Assembly (NCBI RefSeq): GCF_004362215.1
Contig: NZ_SNWR01000001.1
Location: 6,368,001-6,432,000, forward strand
DNA length: 64,000 nt
Reading direction: 5' to 3'
DNA from: Paractinoplanes brasiliensis
Lineage (GTDB): Bacteria > Actinomycetota > Actinomycetes > Mycobacteriales > Micromonosporaceae
Shown piece after piece: positions 20,101-26,111 of the stretch. The translations under genes were made by a program, and so were the position numbers. The stretch's first letter is position 1. The number at the start of each line of letters is the position of its first letter. A model generated the notes under the pieces. It saw only the letters and a list, made by a program, of their open reading frames with translations, was not told the origin of the DNA and made no database searches.

Positions 20101-21244
20101 GGGCGCCCGCCAGCCGTCCGACGGCGTCGTGCGCCGCGCTCTTGTCGATGTTGTCCCAGGTGACGAGGGTCTGGAAGAGCGGGTTGCGGGCGGCCGCCCG
20201 CGGCGGGTTGAGCACCTCGACCAGCCGCTCGAACGGCACGTCCTGATGCTCGTACGCGGCCAGGTTCGCCTCCCGGACCCGGGCCAGCAGCTCGGGGAAG
20301 GTCGGGTCGCCGGACAGGTCCGTCCGCAGCACCAGGGTGTTGACGAACAGGCCGATCAGATCCCGCAGGCCCTCGTCGGTGCGCCCGGCGATGGGGGTGC
20401 CGATCGGGATGTCGGCGCCCGCGCCCAGCCGCGACAGCAGCACCGCCAACGCCGCCTGCACCACCATGAAGACGCTGACCTGCCGGGCGCGCGCCAGCTC
20501 GGCCAGCCGGGTGTGGACGTCGGCTGGAACCGAGAAGGTGACGGTGTCGCCGCGGTAGGACGGGACCGTGGGGCGCGTCCGGTCCACGGGCAGGTTCAGC
20601 TCCTCCGGAAGCCCGGCCAGCGCCGTGGACCAGTACCGCAGTTGCCGGGAGATCAGGCTGTCCGGGTCGTCCTCGGCGCCGAGGACCTCCCGCTGCCACA
20701 GCGTGTAGTCGGCGTACTGGACCGGCAGCGGCTCCCACTGCGGCTCCTGTCCCGCGCCGCGGGCCGCGTACGCCGTCAGGAGATCGCGGACGAGCAACGG
20801 CTGGGACCACCCGTCACCCGCCACGTGGTGCACGAGCAGCAGGAGGACGTGCTCGTCGGCGCCGAGGTCGAAGAGCGTCGCCCGGATCGGCAGGTCGGCC
20901 GTCAGGTCGAACGCGAAACCGGTCGCCTCGGCCAGCCGGTCCCCCACCTCGTCCTCGCAGGTGCCGACGACGGTCAGCCGGGGCCGTGCGCCCACGTCCT
21001 GCACCACCTGGTGGGCGGTGTCGGCGGCGGCCGCGAACAGGGTGCGCAGGGACTCGTGCCGCTCGACCACGTCGCCCAGCGCCGCGTCCAGGGCGTCGCG
21101 GTCGAGCTTCCCCGAGATCCGTAACGCCGTCGGGATGTTGTAGGTGGGGCTGGGCCCCTCCAACTGGTGCAGGAACCACAACCGACGCTGCGCGAACGAG
21201 AGTGGGATCACGGGCTCTCCTCTTGCTGTGAAGGTCATGGCCAC
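11129..21244 (-). CDS. Three-module nonribosomal peptide synthetase (C-A-T-C-A-T-C-A-T-TE)
   Basis: A 3371-residue synthetase. Approximate residues: C1 9-440 (HHVAGDGW near 140), A1 470-950, T1 about 960-1035; C2 from 1042 (HHIAGDG near 1170), A2 1500-1975, T2 near 2005; C3 from 2066 (HHIASDGW near 2195), A3 2535-3025, T3 near 3060 (LGGHSM); TE 3125-3371 with GWSFGG near 3198. All three C domains keep HHxxxDG, and no epimerase or methyltransferase is seen. Hand-read A pockets: modules 1 and 2 D I L Q L G M I W K (Gly-like), module 3 D V Q L A A Q V V K (close to the Pro code). The N-terminal C domain implies a donor from another carrier or an acyl starter. The GTG start has GAGGAG 11 bases upstream; an ATG two codons on is possible. 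A 772-bp block is shared by A1 and A2. Confidence 0.95.
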   Translation of the reverse strand: MAMTFTARGEPVIPLSFAQRRLWFLHQLEGPSPTYNIPTALRISGKLDRDALDAALGDVVERHESLRTLFAAAADTAHQVVQDVGARPRLTVVGTCEDEVGDRLAEATGFAFDLTADLPIRATLFDLGADEHVLLLLVHHVAGDGWSQPLLVRDLLTAYAARGAGQEPQWEPLPVQYADYTLWQREVLGAEDDPDSLISRQLRYWSTALAGLPEELNLPVDRTRPTVPSYRGDTVTFSVPADVHTRLAELARARQVSVFMVVQAALAVLLSRLGAGADIPIGTPIAGRTDEGLRDLIGLFVNTLVLRTDLSGDPTFPELLARVREANLAAYEHQDVPFERLVEVLNPPRAAARNPLFQTLVTWDNIDKSAAHDAVGRLAGARVSPFPADTGIARFDLSFTFGERHAGPGAPAGIPGSLTYATDLFDRGSVEVLVERFLRVLELAAADPGTPVTRWDVLSADERHQTLTGWNDTAAELPTGSFVDWFESSVSTTPDAPAVIFGDQVVSYAQLNTRVNRTARILADKGAGPGQFVAVTLPRSVDLLVSLLAVLKTGAAFLPIDVNYPADRVAHMLDDVAPVLTLSEPVLDEGGDPTNLARRVPAAAPAYVIFTSGSTGRPKGVVVPRAALDNFLFAMRRQLPLAAGDQLLAVTTIGFDIAGLELFLPLTVGATVVLADRDTARDPAALCDILDTGQITMMQATPSLWHAITTERPHTLTNTHILVGGEALPPPLAQTLTHHAPTVHNMYGPTETTIWSTTTPIHHNTPPHIGKPITNTQTYILDNNLQPTPPGTPGDLYIAGHGLAHGYHHQPTLTTQRFTANPYGPPGTRMYRTGDLAQWTTTGTLQYLGRTDNQIKLRGHRIEPQEIETALTNLPHITAAAITTHNHQLIAYLVTTTPTTTHHIRQQLATTLPDHMLPTTTIELPHLPLTDNGKLNRKALPLPDTTNTPPTGRPPRTPQEQVLCTLFAETLGRPITIDDDFFTHGGHSLLAMRLASRIRTTLGVQLEISQLFDSPTVAGLSAALGSAAGARPPLTAGPRPERLPLSFAQQRLWFLNRLDGLSPAYNVPVALRLTGPLDVRALEAAFADVTDRHETLRTVFADDADGSHQLVLPSVRTAVPVLPVAERELAERVSEVAGRGFDLAEEPPLRATVLRLAADRHVLVLVLHHIAGDGGWSAPVLVRDLLTAYAARTAGTEPDWKPLPVQYADYTLWQRKVLGSEEDPDSPISRQLSYWRQALDGLPDELALPRDRPRPLQAGHHGDEVPFVIPAELRRALDRTAAEQHVSIFMVVQAALAVLLSRLGAGADIPIGTPIAGRTDESLEDLVGFFLNILVLRTDLSGDPTFPELLARVREANLAAYEHQDVPFERLVEVLNPARSMARHPLFQVMLAFNNVDQQAALGQADRLGDLTVAGEPTGTGAVMTDLRFALGDSGDGTALTGKVEYATELFDRGSVEVLVERFLRVLELAAADPGTPVTRWDLLSADERHQTLTGWNDTAAELPTGSFVDWFESSVSTTPDAPAVIFGDQVVSYAELNTRVNQVARVLIADGAGPGEFVAVTLPRSVELVVSVLAVLKTGAAFLPIDVNYPADRVAYMLDDVAPVLTLSTPIHNPGGDTANPDVRVPGSAPAYVIFTSGSTGRPKGVVVPRVALDNFLYDMRERFPLTTGDRLLAVTTVGFDIAGLELLLPLVCGAAVVLTDQDTARDPAALCDILDTGQITMMQATPSLWHAITTERPHTLTNTHILVGGEALPPPLAQTLTHHAPTVHNMYGPTETTIWSTTTPIHHNTPPHIGKPITNTQTYILDNNLQPTPPGTPGDLYIAGHGLAHGYHHQPTLTTQRFTANPYGPPGTRMYRTGDLAQWTTTGTLQYLGRTDNQIKLRGHRIEPQEIETALTNLPHITAAAITTHNHQLIAYLVTTTPTTTHHIRQQLATTLPDHMLPTTTIELPHLPLTDNGKLNRKALPPPPETTAPSGRAPRTAHERILQTLFAETLGQPAITIDDDFFTHGGHSLLAMRLASRIRTTLGVQIVVRDLFQASTVAKLAAVIGDARGARPALAAGRRPERVPLSSAQQRLWFLHRMEGPTPTYNLASALRLTGELDLAALEAAFGDVVNRHESLRTVFADDADGSHQIVLDDVRPPFSVAPATDLDDDLRAAARHSFDLSREIPIRMSVFRTGPDEWVALLLMHHIASDGWSMPVLADDLTSAYGARRAGREPDWEPLPVQYADFALWQRGLLEGEQEGQLAYWRRALAGLPEEISLPTDRPRPARGTQAGQVVRFDLPASLHAGLLDVAARTGTTAFMVVQAALAVVLSRLGAGTDIPIGTPIAGRADTALDKLVGFFVNTLVLRCDLTGDPTFTELLGRIREVDLDAYAHQDVPFERLVEELNPARSLARHPLFQTELLWQQQEPGRTAPGDLGGLRVADRPVHTGVARFDLSFALFAGADAGPVHGELLFSTDLFDRSTAESLVVRLTQALTAVAGEPDRRISRIELLTDQERRWLLTEWNDTGREVTTATLPALFEAQVARAPHAPAVSFGEVTWTYEELNARANQLARALIEHGVGPEDFVAVVLPRSPELVAGLMAVLKAGAAYFPVDPNLPPARVAYMLENVSPAAVLTTDLGGLSLPAGPGARIDVRGELTRPATDVRDDERTSRLSPLHPSYVIHTSGSTGRPKGVVMTTGAMVNVLEWHNRSVPGGPGTVTAQFAAVSFDVSVQEMLSALLYGKSLVACPEEIRRDPRELAAWMARHRVQELLSPNLVVDAVFEAAQEYGEDLSALGLVAQAGEALTLREHVRRFYSRWPGNQLHNQYGPTETQVVTAWPLPSDVADWPAVPPIGGPVDNTRLYVLDEGLMPVPVGVTGELYIAGAGLARGYHNRPGLTAERFVADPFDGRGARMYRSGDLVRHRPDGLLDFVGRADHQVKLRGFRIELGEIEQVLGGHPSVVRAAVLLTDDKRLVAYVVPAGGAEFGVDELRAHAQSALPDYMMPSVIVPIDSLPFTVNGKLDRRALPDVTAEPSRAGRRAPHGAREEILCGLFAEVLKVQDVGVDDNFFELGGHSMLVASLIRRVKAVLGLDLAVRTLFESPTVAELVEALATTRPDDPGAALRTMLPLRARGELTPLFCVHAGSGASWCYSGLMAQLDPQQPIYGLQARGIAEVEPLPSTVEEMAADYLAEIRKVQPHGPYRLLGWSFGGHAAHAIATLLQEQGEEVDLLVLVDSHPQGKESPRLSTSEIVAQQMRAVGFPFEEEELVEGAFPMERYLAHLRTYNNAFADLTDDQIVRMLDIYVNNVQLMRAFEPGLYRGDVLFFSAAPGGVKVADSARWQPYVRGLIDDHDIDSDHEGMFTRPEAVAAIGAILAKALAP
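15343..16114 (-). repeat. 772-bp direct repeat, copy in NRPS module 2 (A2 core)
   Basis: Encodes residues about 1711-1968 of the NRPS. It appears identical base for base to 18421-19192 (offset 3078). Its coding strand is unusually rich in A and C (ACC and CAC codons), giving Thr/His-rich protein unlike the flanks. Shorter stretches of near-identity at the same offset flank it (about 16648-16796). Confidence 0.9.
18421..19192 (-). repeat. 772-bp direct repeat, copy in NRPS module 1 (A1 core)
   Basis: Encodes residues about 685-942. Partner of 15343-16114; both edges are sharp, with sequence diverging within a few bases. It spans the A-domain region from just after motif A4 to A10, including all pocket residues except the first few, so both modules must select the same amino acid. 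Confidence 0.9.
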
Positions 21245-21306
21245 CGGAGCCCAGCTCCTCGCGCGCGAGTCACCGCGCCGGCCGGAACCGCAGTCTCCGG
21301 ACGCCC

Positions 21307-21359
21307 CCTATCCGCCTTCTATAGCGGTCCGGCGCGCGTGCTTATAGCTGACGCATAGG
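21307..21359. promoter_or_regulatory. Divergent operator module between the NRPS and hydroxylase operons
   Basis: Plus-strand heptamers CCTATCC (21307) and TCTATAG (21318) are 11 bp apart. Opposed minus-strand heptamers GCTATAA (21342-21348) and CCTATGC (21353-21359) are also 11 bp apart. The inner gap is 17 bp, about one helical turn more than at 7171 and 26165. Possible -10 hexamers lie 24 bp from the inner repeats in both directions (TATAGC at 21343 for plus; TATAGA on the minus strand at about 21317-21322). Confidence 0.65.
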
Positions 21360-21430
21360 CGTCGGAAAAACAATCCGGGACACGTCCGCTCAGGTGCGGA
21401 GCAATTGTGCTACGGCAAGGAGGTGGGCCG

Positions 21431-22261
21431 ATGAGCGGTCGGAAAGCGGAACTCGTGGAACAGGTCGCCCGAATCCGGGATCTCGATCTTCGTCTCCTCG
21501 ACCGGGTCAGTCGAGAGGCGCTCACGCTCGATCGGAATTGGATGGTGGAATACGCGCGCTGGCAGAGCGGAAACTGGCAGACCATGTCGCTCTACAACGA
21601 CAGCGGCGATCCCAGCGACGTTGCCATCCGCGACTGCGAGGCACGCGAGACAACCGTGCTGGAGCACATGCCGGCCACGCGTGAGCTGCTCCGCTCGTTC
21701 GGGCTGAAATACATGTGGGTGCGCATCGCGCGGCTGCCGGCGAACACCTTCCTCTGGGAGCACAGCGACTACCGCGACCTGGCTGACCTGGAGCGGCACC
21801 GGCTGCACATCCCGCTGCACACCAACCGATCGGCCACGCTGACGCTCGGCGGCGCCCGGGTCCACCTCGGTTACGGCAGCCTCTGGCGCCTCGTGCCGAC
21901 CAACCGGCACGGCGCCTGCAATCTGAGCGGCCCGGACCGTCTGCACATCATCATGGACTGTTATGCCGACGACACGTTCCGGGATCTCACGTCGAACCTG
22001 ACACTCGACGACAACGACATTCAATGGTTGCCCGAGGCGACCGACGGCGAAATCTCGGCGCATCTCGACGAGGCCGTCGCTCTCGGGAAACTCGGCTACC
22101 ACCAGGCGGCCGAACATTCGCTGCTGAAGCTCTTTTATCAGTACTCCATGCCCGAGGGAATGGGCTACGACCTCGTCATCCGCGCCTACGAAATGATGGG
22201 TGAGCATGCCCGGGCGGAACAGTGGCGACTCGAGAAGAAGGTAAAGCTCTGCCTCGCCTGA
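21431..22261 (+). CDS. Aspartyl/asparaginyl (proline)-hydroxylase-like 2OG dioxygenase
   Basis: A 276-residue protein of the Asp/Asn beta-hydroxylase fold family, which also contains L-proline cis-hydroxylases. The iron site is visible as EHSDY (HxD) near residue 116 and a distal His in RLHIIMDCY near residue 175, with RLHIPLHTN between. The C-terminal 80 residues are helical and TPR-like (LGKLGYHQAAEHSLLKLF), an extension beyond the catalytic core. The ATG at 21431 is chosen for its GGAGGTG site 5 bases upstream. It is the first gene of the plus-strand operon running to 24971. Since module 3 of the NRPS looks Pro-type, hydroxylation of Pro or another monomer is plausible; this is inference. 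Confidence 0.8.
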   Translation: MSGRKAELVEQVARIRDLDLRLLDRVSREALTLDRNWMVEYARWQSGNWQTMSLYNDSGDPSDVAIRDCEARETTVLEHMPATRELLRSFGLKYMWVRIARLPANTFLWEHSDYRDLADLERHRLHIPLHTNRSATLTLGGARVHLGYGSLWRLVPTNRHGACNLSGPDRLHIIMDCYADDTFRDLTSNLTLDDNDIQWLPEATDGEISAHLDEAVALGKLGYHQAAEHSLLKLFYQYSMPEGMGYDLVIRAYEMMGEHARAEQWRLEKKVKLCLA

Positions 22262-22289
22262 GTGCGAGCCGTTCCTTGAAGGAGAGTCC

Positions 22290-23063
22290 GTGACCCAGCA
22301 GTTGACCGACCTCGGCGCGACCGATCCACCCGCCCATCTCGAAGAACTCGTCGCGGGACTCGAACCCGGCGGTTCCGTCACCCGGGTGTACGACCGCGGG
22401 CGCCACCCCACCGGCAGGCAGATCGACGCGGTCGTGGTGGTGCGCGACGCCAGGTTCGCCGACTTCGTCCCGGTGCTGGACCCGCTGATGATCCACACCT
22501 TCGGGGCGATTCTGCCGGGCTGGCACGACCTCTCGGCAGCCCCGGCGGACGGCGCCCGCTCGGTCCACCTGGTGGCCCGCGGTGACGCCCTGCTCCGATG
22601 GCGTCTGCAGGTGATCCCGGAGGGCGCCGGAGCGTCGGGGCCGGCCGGCCACCCCCGGCCGGCCCCGACGACGGAGAATCACGTCGCCGAGGTCCTGGTA
22701 CGCCTGCACGAGGCACTCGAGAGAACCGGCGAGGACAGGATGCTCGCCGCGTACGAGCAGATCTCGCTCGCCCTCGACGCCCTGGCCGCCGTCACCTGGT
22801 CGATGATCGGCACTGCCGGGGCCGGCCGGGGCTGGGCGGAGCTCGACGAGGCGCTCGCGGCAACAGTGCTCGGCCGGCGGTGCCTGACCGCGCTGCGAGA
22901 CCTGACCTCCGCGGGAATGCCGGCGGGTGTCCGGGAGCTGACCGGCGTCATCGCCGACATCCTGGCCGTGGTCGAGCTGACCGCGCCGGAGGTCGCGCAG
23001 CGGTGGGCGGGGCCCCTGGACTCGTACCGCCGGTATCTGGGGATCTGGGACCGGACCCGATGA
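22290..23063 (+). CDS. Hypothetical protein, possibly nucleotidyltransferase-like
   Basis: A 257-residue protein I do not recognise. The N-terminal third resembles a nucleotidyltransferase core in outline: a Gly-rich turn (EPGGSVTRVYDRG) followed by an acidic strand (QIDAVVVVRD). The canonical GS...DxD pattern is not complete. The C-terminal half is all-helical and Ala/Leu-rich, as in several resistance-type transferases. A GGAGAG ribosome site precedes the ATG, and the 3' end overlaps the next gene (ATGA). It lies between a hydroxylase and an SDR in the NRPS cluster, so a role in precursor activation or tailoring is possible but unproven. Confidence 0.55.
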   Translation: MTQQLTDLGATDPPAHLEELVAGLEPGGSVTRVYDRGRHPTGRQIDAVVVVRDARFADFVPVLDPLMIHTFGAILPGWHDLSAAPADGARSVHLVARGDALLRWRLQVIPEGAGASGPAGHPRPAPTTENHVAEVLVRLHEALERTGEDRMLAAYEQISLALDALAAVTWSMIGTAGAGRGWAELDEALAATVLGRRCLTALRDLTSAGMPAGVRELTGVIADILAVVELTAPEVAQRWAGPLDSYRRYLGIWDRTR

Positions 23064-23800
23064 CCCGTCCGCTCGCGCTGATCACGGGTGGCTGCAAGGG
23101 CATCGGGCTCAGCTTCAGCGACAGGCTGCTGCGGCGTGGCTACCGTGTGGTCGCCTTCTACCGTGCGGACGAGGACGCGGCCGCGGCTGCACGGAAGCAG
23201 TTCGGCGACGGCTTCACCGCGATCGCCGCCGACGTCTCCTCGGCGGCCGCCGTCAACGCTGTCGCCGAGCAGCTTCACGACGAGCACGGACCGGTGCGGG
23301 TTCTCGTCAACAACGCCGGCCGGAACATCGACCGCCCCTTCCTCGAGCTGTCGGCCGAGGACTGGGAGCAGGTCATCGCCACCAATCTCTCCGGCCCGTT
23401 CCACCTGACCCGGGCGGTCGCGCCCCGGATGCTGGCGGCCGGCGGTGGCGTCGTCGTCAACATCGGCGCCACGACGGGCATCCGCCCGCGGGTCAACGGC
23501 GCGAACTACTGCGCCAGCAAGGCCGGCCTGTTGCACCTGACCAAATGCCTGGCGCTCGAGCTCGCGCCCACGATCCGCGTCAACTGCCTCATCCCCGGCA
23601 TGATCGACACCGAGGAGATGCGAACGCGGTTCCGCACTGACGAACCCGGGCCGCGTGCCGCCCTGCTGGCGGAGATACCGCAGGGACGCATCGGCGCGAC
23701 CGAGGAGATGGCGTCCGCGCTGGAGTTCCTGGTCGGCGACGAGTCCCGGTACATCACGGGTCAAAAGATCATCGTCGATGGCGGCCAGTTCATGTGGTGA
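23060..23800 (+). CDS. Short-chain dehydrogenase/reductase (FabG-like) lacking the catalytic Ser
   Basis: A 246-residue classical SDR. The cofactor motif TGGCKGIG is at residues 9-16, NNAG near 85, and YCASK supplies Tyr and Lys near 153. The position 13 residues before the Tyr, normally the catalytic Ser (Ser138 in E. coli FabG), reads Ala (NIGATTG). Thr follows it and might substitute. The ATG overlaps the stop of the preceding gene, so the two are co-translated. FabG-type enzymes reduce 3-oxo groups with NADPH; here the enzyme may oxidise or reduce a hydroxylated or sugar-like intermediate. The missing Ser makes normal catalysis uncertain. Confidence 0.85.
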   Translation: MTRPLALITGGCKGIGLSFSDRLLRRGYRVVAFYRADEDAAAAARKQFGDGFTAIAADVSSAAAVNAVAEQLHDEHGPVRVLVNNAGRNIDRPFLELSAEDWEQVIATNLSGPFHLTRAVAPRMLAAGGGVVVNIGATTGIRPRVNGANYCASKAGLLHLTKCLALELAPTIRVNCLIPGMIDTEEMRTRFRTDEPGPRAALLAEIPQGRIGATEEMASALEFLVGDESRYITGQKIIVDGGQFMW

Positions 23801-23840
23801 ACGGGCCGCCGTGTGCCCAACCGGAGGGGAAAGGCTCAAC

Positions 23841-24971
23841 ATGCAGTCACGACTTGATCGGTACGAGCAGTTTCTGGAGAAGGGGTATCGCGCGGGGTTC
23901 CGCAAGTCGCAGGAGTACTCACTGGACGAGGTGACCCCCGAGCTCGCCGAGCGGATGGCGAGCGGCTTCTTCACCCGGATCGTGTTCACCGGGATGGGAT
24001 GCTCGGCCATCGTCTCCGACATCGTCCGCGCCTTCCTCCGCGAGATCGAGGCCGAGGTGGAGGTGCACGTCTTCAACGACTACGACTTCACCCACCTGGT
24101 GCCGGAGTCCGTCATGGCCGACGAGCACACGCTGTTCGTGATCAGTTCCTACAGCGGTCACTCGGTGGAACCCGTACGGGTGCTGCAGGCGCTGGAGGAC
24201 AAGCATCACCGCACCCTGCTGCTCACCTCCGGCGGACGGCTGGCCGAGCTGGGCCGCGCCTCCGGCGTGTCGATCGCGAAGTGGGAGCTGACCGAGCCGG
24301 ACCGGGAGTACCCCCTGTTCCACGTCGGCCAGTACTTCGCGATCCTGCTCGACATGTTCTTCCGCATGGGCCTGATCAGTCAGGACCGGCGGGAGGAGGT
24401 CGCCGCCATCCCGGAACACCTGGACGCGAACTTCTCGCCCGAACTGCGCGAACTGGCCCGGACGGCCGCGGCCCGCAGCGAGAACGCCAACGTCATCATG
24501 GTCGGCTCCCCGAAGTGGCACGAGAGCCTGCTGAAGCTGGCCAAGATGCACATCAACGAGATGGCGATGGCGCCGATGACCCGAAACTACTTCCACGAGT
24601 TCTGCCACAGCGAGGTGGCCACGCTGTCCGACCCGGCACGGCGGCACAGCCTGGTCGTCTTCATGGACAGCGACGACGACGCGTACACGACCCAGAAGAT
24701 GCGCGACCTGGTGCGGCTGCTGACGGCGGACGTTCCGCAGAACCGCAACGTCGAGGTGACGGTCGTCGAGATGACCGAGCCGACCTTCATGCGCAAGTAC
24801 TTCACCGCGCTGGAGTTCGTGCAGCACATGTCCCTGGCGCTCGGCCGGCACTACGCCACCGAGTCCCGCGACCTGATCTCCGAGGCGGCGGGGAACCCGT
24901 GGTACCACAGCACCACGATCGAGCGGGACGAGTCGTCGGCCGAGACCGAGGGCGCGCTGATCGGGCGCTGA
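23841..24971 (+). CDS. SIS-domain protein (phosphosugar isomerase-like)
   Basis: A 376-residue protein with two sugar-isomerase (SIS) folds. The first has FTGMGCSAIVSD and the signature SSYSGHSVEPV near residue 105; the second starts near residue 220 (NVIMVGSPKWHESLLKLAKMHINEMAMAP). This is the layout of the bifunctional phosphoglucose/phosphomannose isomerase-like and glucosamine-phosphate families, at about their usual length. GGAGGGG precedes the ATG. It is the last gene of the hydroxylase operon. SIS proteins act on sugar phosphates, so this suggests a sugar or sugar-derived building block, matching the GT2 that follows and the GT39-like gene. The exact reaction is unknown. Confidence 0.82.
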   Translation: MQSRLDRYEQFLEKGYRAGFRKSQEYSLDEVTPELAERMASGFFTRIVFTGMGCSAIVSDIVRAFLREIEAEVEVHVFNDYDFTHLVPESVMADEHTLFVISSYSGHSVEPVRVLQALEDKHHRTLLLTSGGRLAELGRASGVSIAKWELTEPDREYPLFHVGQYFAILLDMFFRMGLISQDRREEVAAIPEHLDANFSPELRELARTAAARSENANVIMVGSPKWHESLLKLAKMHINEMAMAPMTRNYFHEFCHSEVATLSDPARRHSLVVFMDSDDDAYTTQKMRDLVRLLTADVPQNRNVEVTVVEMTEPTFMRKYFTALEFVQHMSLALGRHYATESRDLISEAAGNPWYHSTTIERDESSAETEGALIGR

Positions 24972-24985
24972 GCCGGAGCACCACA

Positions 24986-25062
24986 ACAAGGGAGAGCCGT
25001 CATCGGCTCTCCCTTGTCGGCGTTCGGTAAACAGATGAGCCGGGGCCGAACCCCGGCTCATC
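24986..25062. terminator. Two tandem hairpins between convergent genes
   Basis: The first has 14-bp perfect stems at 24986-24999 and 25004-25017. The second has 12-bp stems at 25034-25045 and 25051-25062. They lie between the SIS gene and the convergent GT2 gene and probably stop both transcripts. Confidence 0.75.
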
Positions 25063-25070
25063 CGATGTGG

Positions 25071-26111
25071 TCAGCCCCGAGGGGCGATCTCCTTGATCAG
25101 ACGACGGACGAAATCCATCCGCTCGCTGTCGTGCCGCAACAGGTAGTCCCGGAGCCGGTCGGCATGCCAGTCGGTGGTGCACTGCAACGGCTTCACCACC
25201 CGGAACTCACCGTCCTCGGGCACGAACTTCAGATCCTGGAGCATGCCGATGCTGGTGTCCTTGGCCAGCGCCTCCAGCCGCTCCACGATCATGTCGATGG
25301 TCACCTCGGCCGGCATGCACAGCTCGCCCAGCTTGGCCCGGTCGACGTGGAACTCCGTCGACGCGGCACAGAACATCGCCCGCAGCTCGTCCTGAACCTC
25401 CGGGACCCGCAGCCGCCGGGTCAGCTCGTCGCAGGCGCTCTCGTCGGGCAGCGCGCCCAGATCGATCCAGTACTTGAGCTCCTTGCGGTGGCGCAGCGAG
25501 TTGTCGCTGAGGTACATCACCACCGTCCGGTCGGGGAGCGGCGTGAAACGCTCGCCGGCGTCGGCCAGGCGCAGCCACATGTCCCAGTCCTCGAACCCGT
25601 TCTGATCGGTGGTCCAGCCGCCGACGCTCTCCGGCAGCCCGCGGACGTGACCGACCCGGCTGGGCTCGTAGATCGGCCACAGGAGCTGCAGGTCCGGATG
25701 CCAGACCAGGTTCAGCACGTCGGTGCGGTACTGCTCGACGCCTTCCTGGTTCACCCCGAAACTGGCCGTGGACACCAGCCGGGCCCCGGACTCGAACGCC
25801 CGCTGGAGCACCGCCAGATGATCGGGCATCCACCGGTCGTCGTCGTCCAGGTAGGCGATGGCCGGAGCGGTGGAGATGGCGAGCCCGTCGTTGCGCGGGC
25901 CGCCCGCCTGCCCGTACCGCCGGCTCCGGATCAGCTGCACCCGGGGGTCGGTGTACGAACGGACCACGTCGTCGGTGTCGTCCGTGCTCCCGTCCGAGAC
26001 GACGATCAGGCGCCAGTCGGTGAAGCTCTGCGCCAGCACGCTGTCGATGGTCGGCCGGATCGCCTCCGACCGGTTCCACGACGCGCAGATGATGTCGATC
26101 GCTGCAACCAA
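25071..26111 (-). CDS. Family 2 glycosyltransferase
   Basis: A 346-residue cytosolic GT-A enzyme. It opens with IDIICASWNRSEAI, followed by LIVVSDGSTDDTDDVV and the metal-binding AYLDDDDRW near residue 90. A conserved FEDWDMWLRL stretch near residue 165 probably holds the catalytic base. The best start is a TTG at 26111 with a GGAGAGGA site about 8 bases upstream; no ATG fits the family start. The upstream 26165-26207 module ties it to the NRPS regulon. It would transfer a sugar from a nucleotide donor; acceptor unknown. Confidence 0.85.
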   Translation of the reverse strand: MVAAIDIICASWNRSEAIRPTIDSVLAQSFTDWRLIVVSDGSTDDTDDVVRSYTDPRVQLIRSRRYGQAGGPRNDGLAISTAPAIAYLDDDDRWMPDHLAVLQRAFESGARLVSTASFGVNQEGVEQYRTDVLNLVWHPDLQLLWPIYEPSRVGHVRGLPESVGGWTTDQNGFEDWDMWLRLADAGERFTPLPDRTVVMYLSDNSLRHRKELKYWIDLGALPDESACDELTRRLRVPEVQDELRAMFCAASTEFHVDRAKLGELCMPAEVTIDMIVERLEALAKDTSIGMLQDLKFVPEDGEFRVVKPLQCTTDWHADRLRDYLLRHDSERMDFVRRLIKEIAPRG

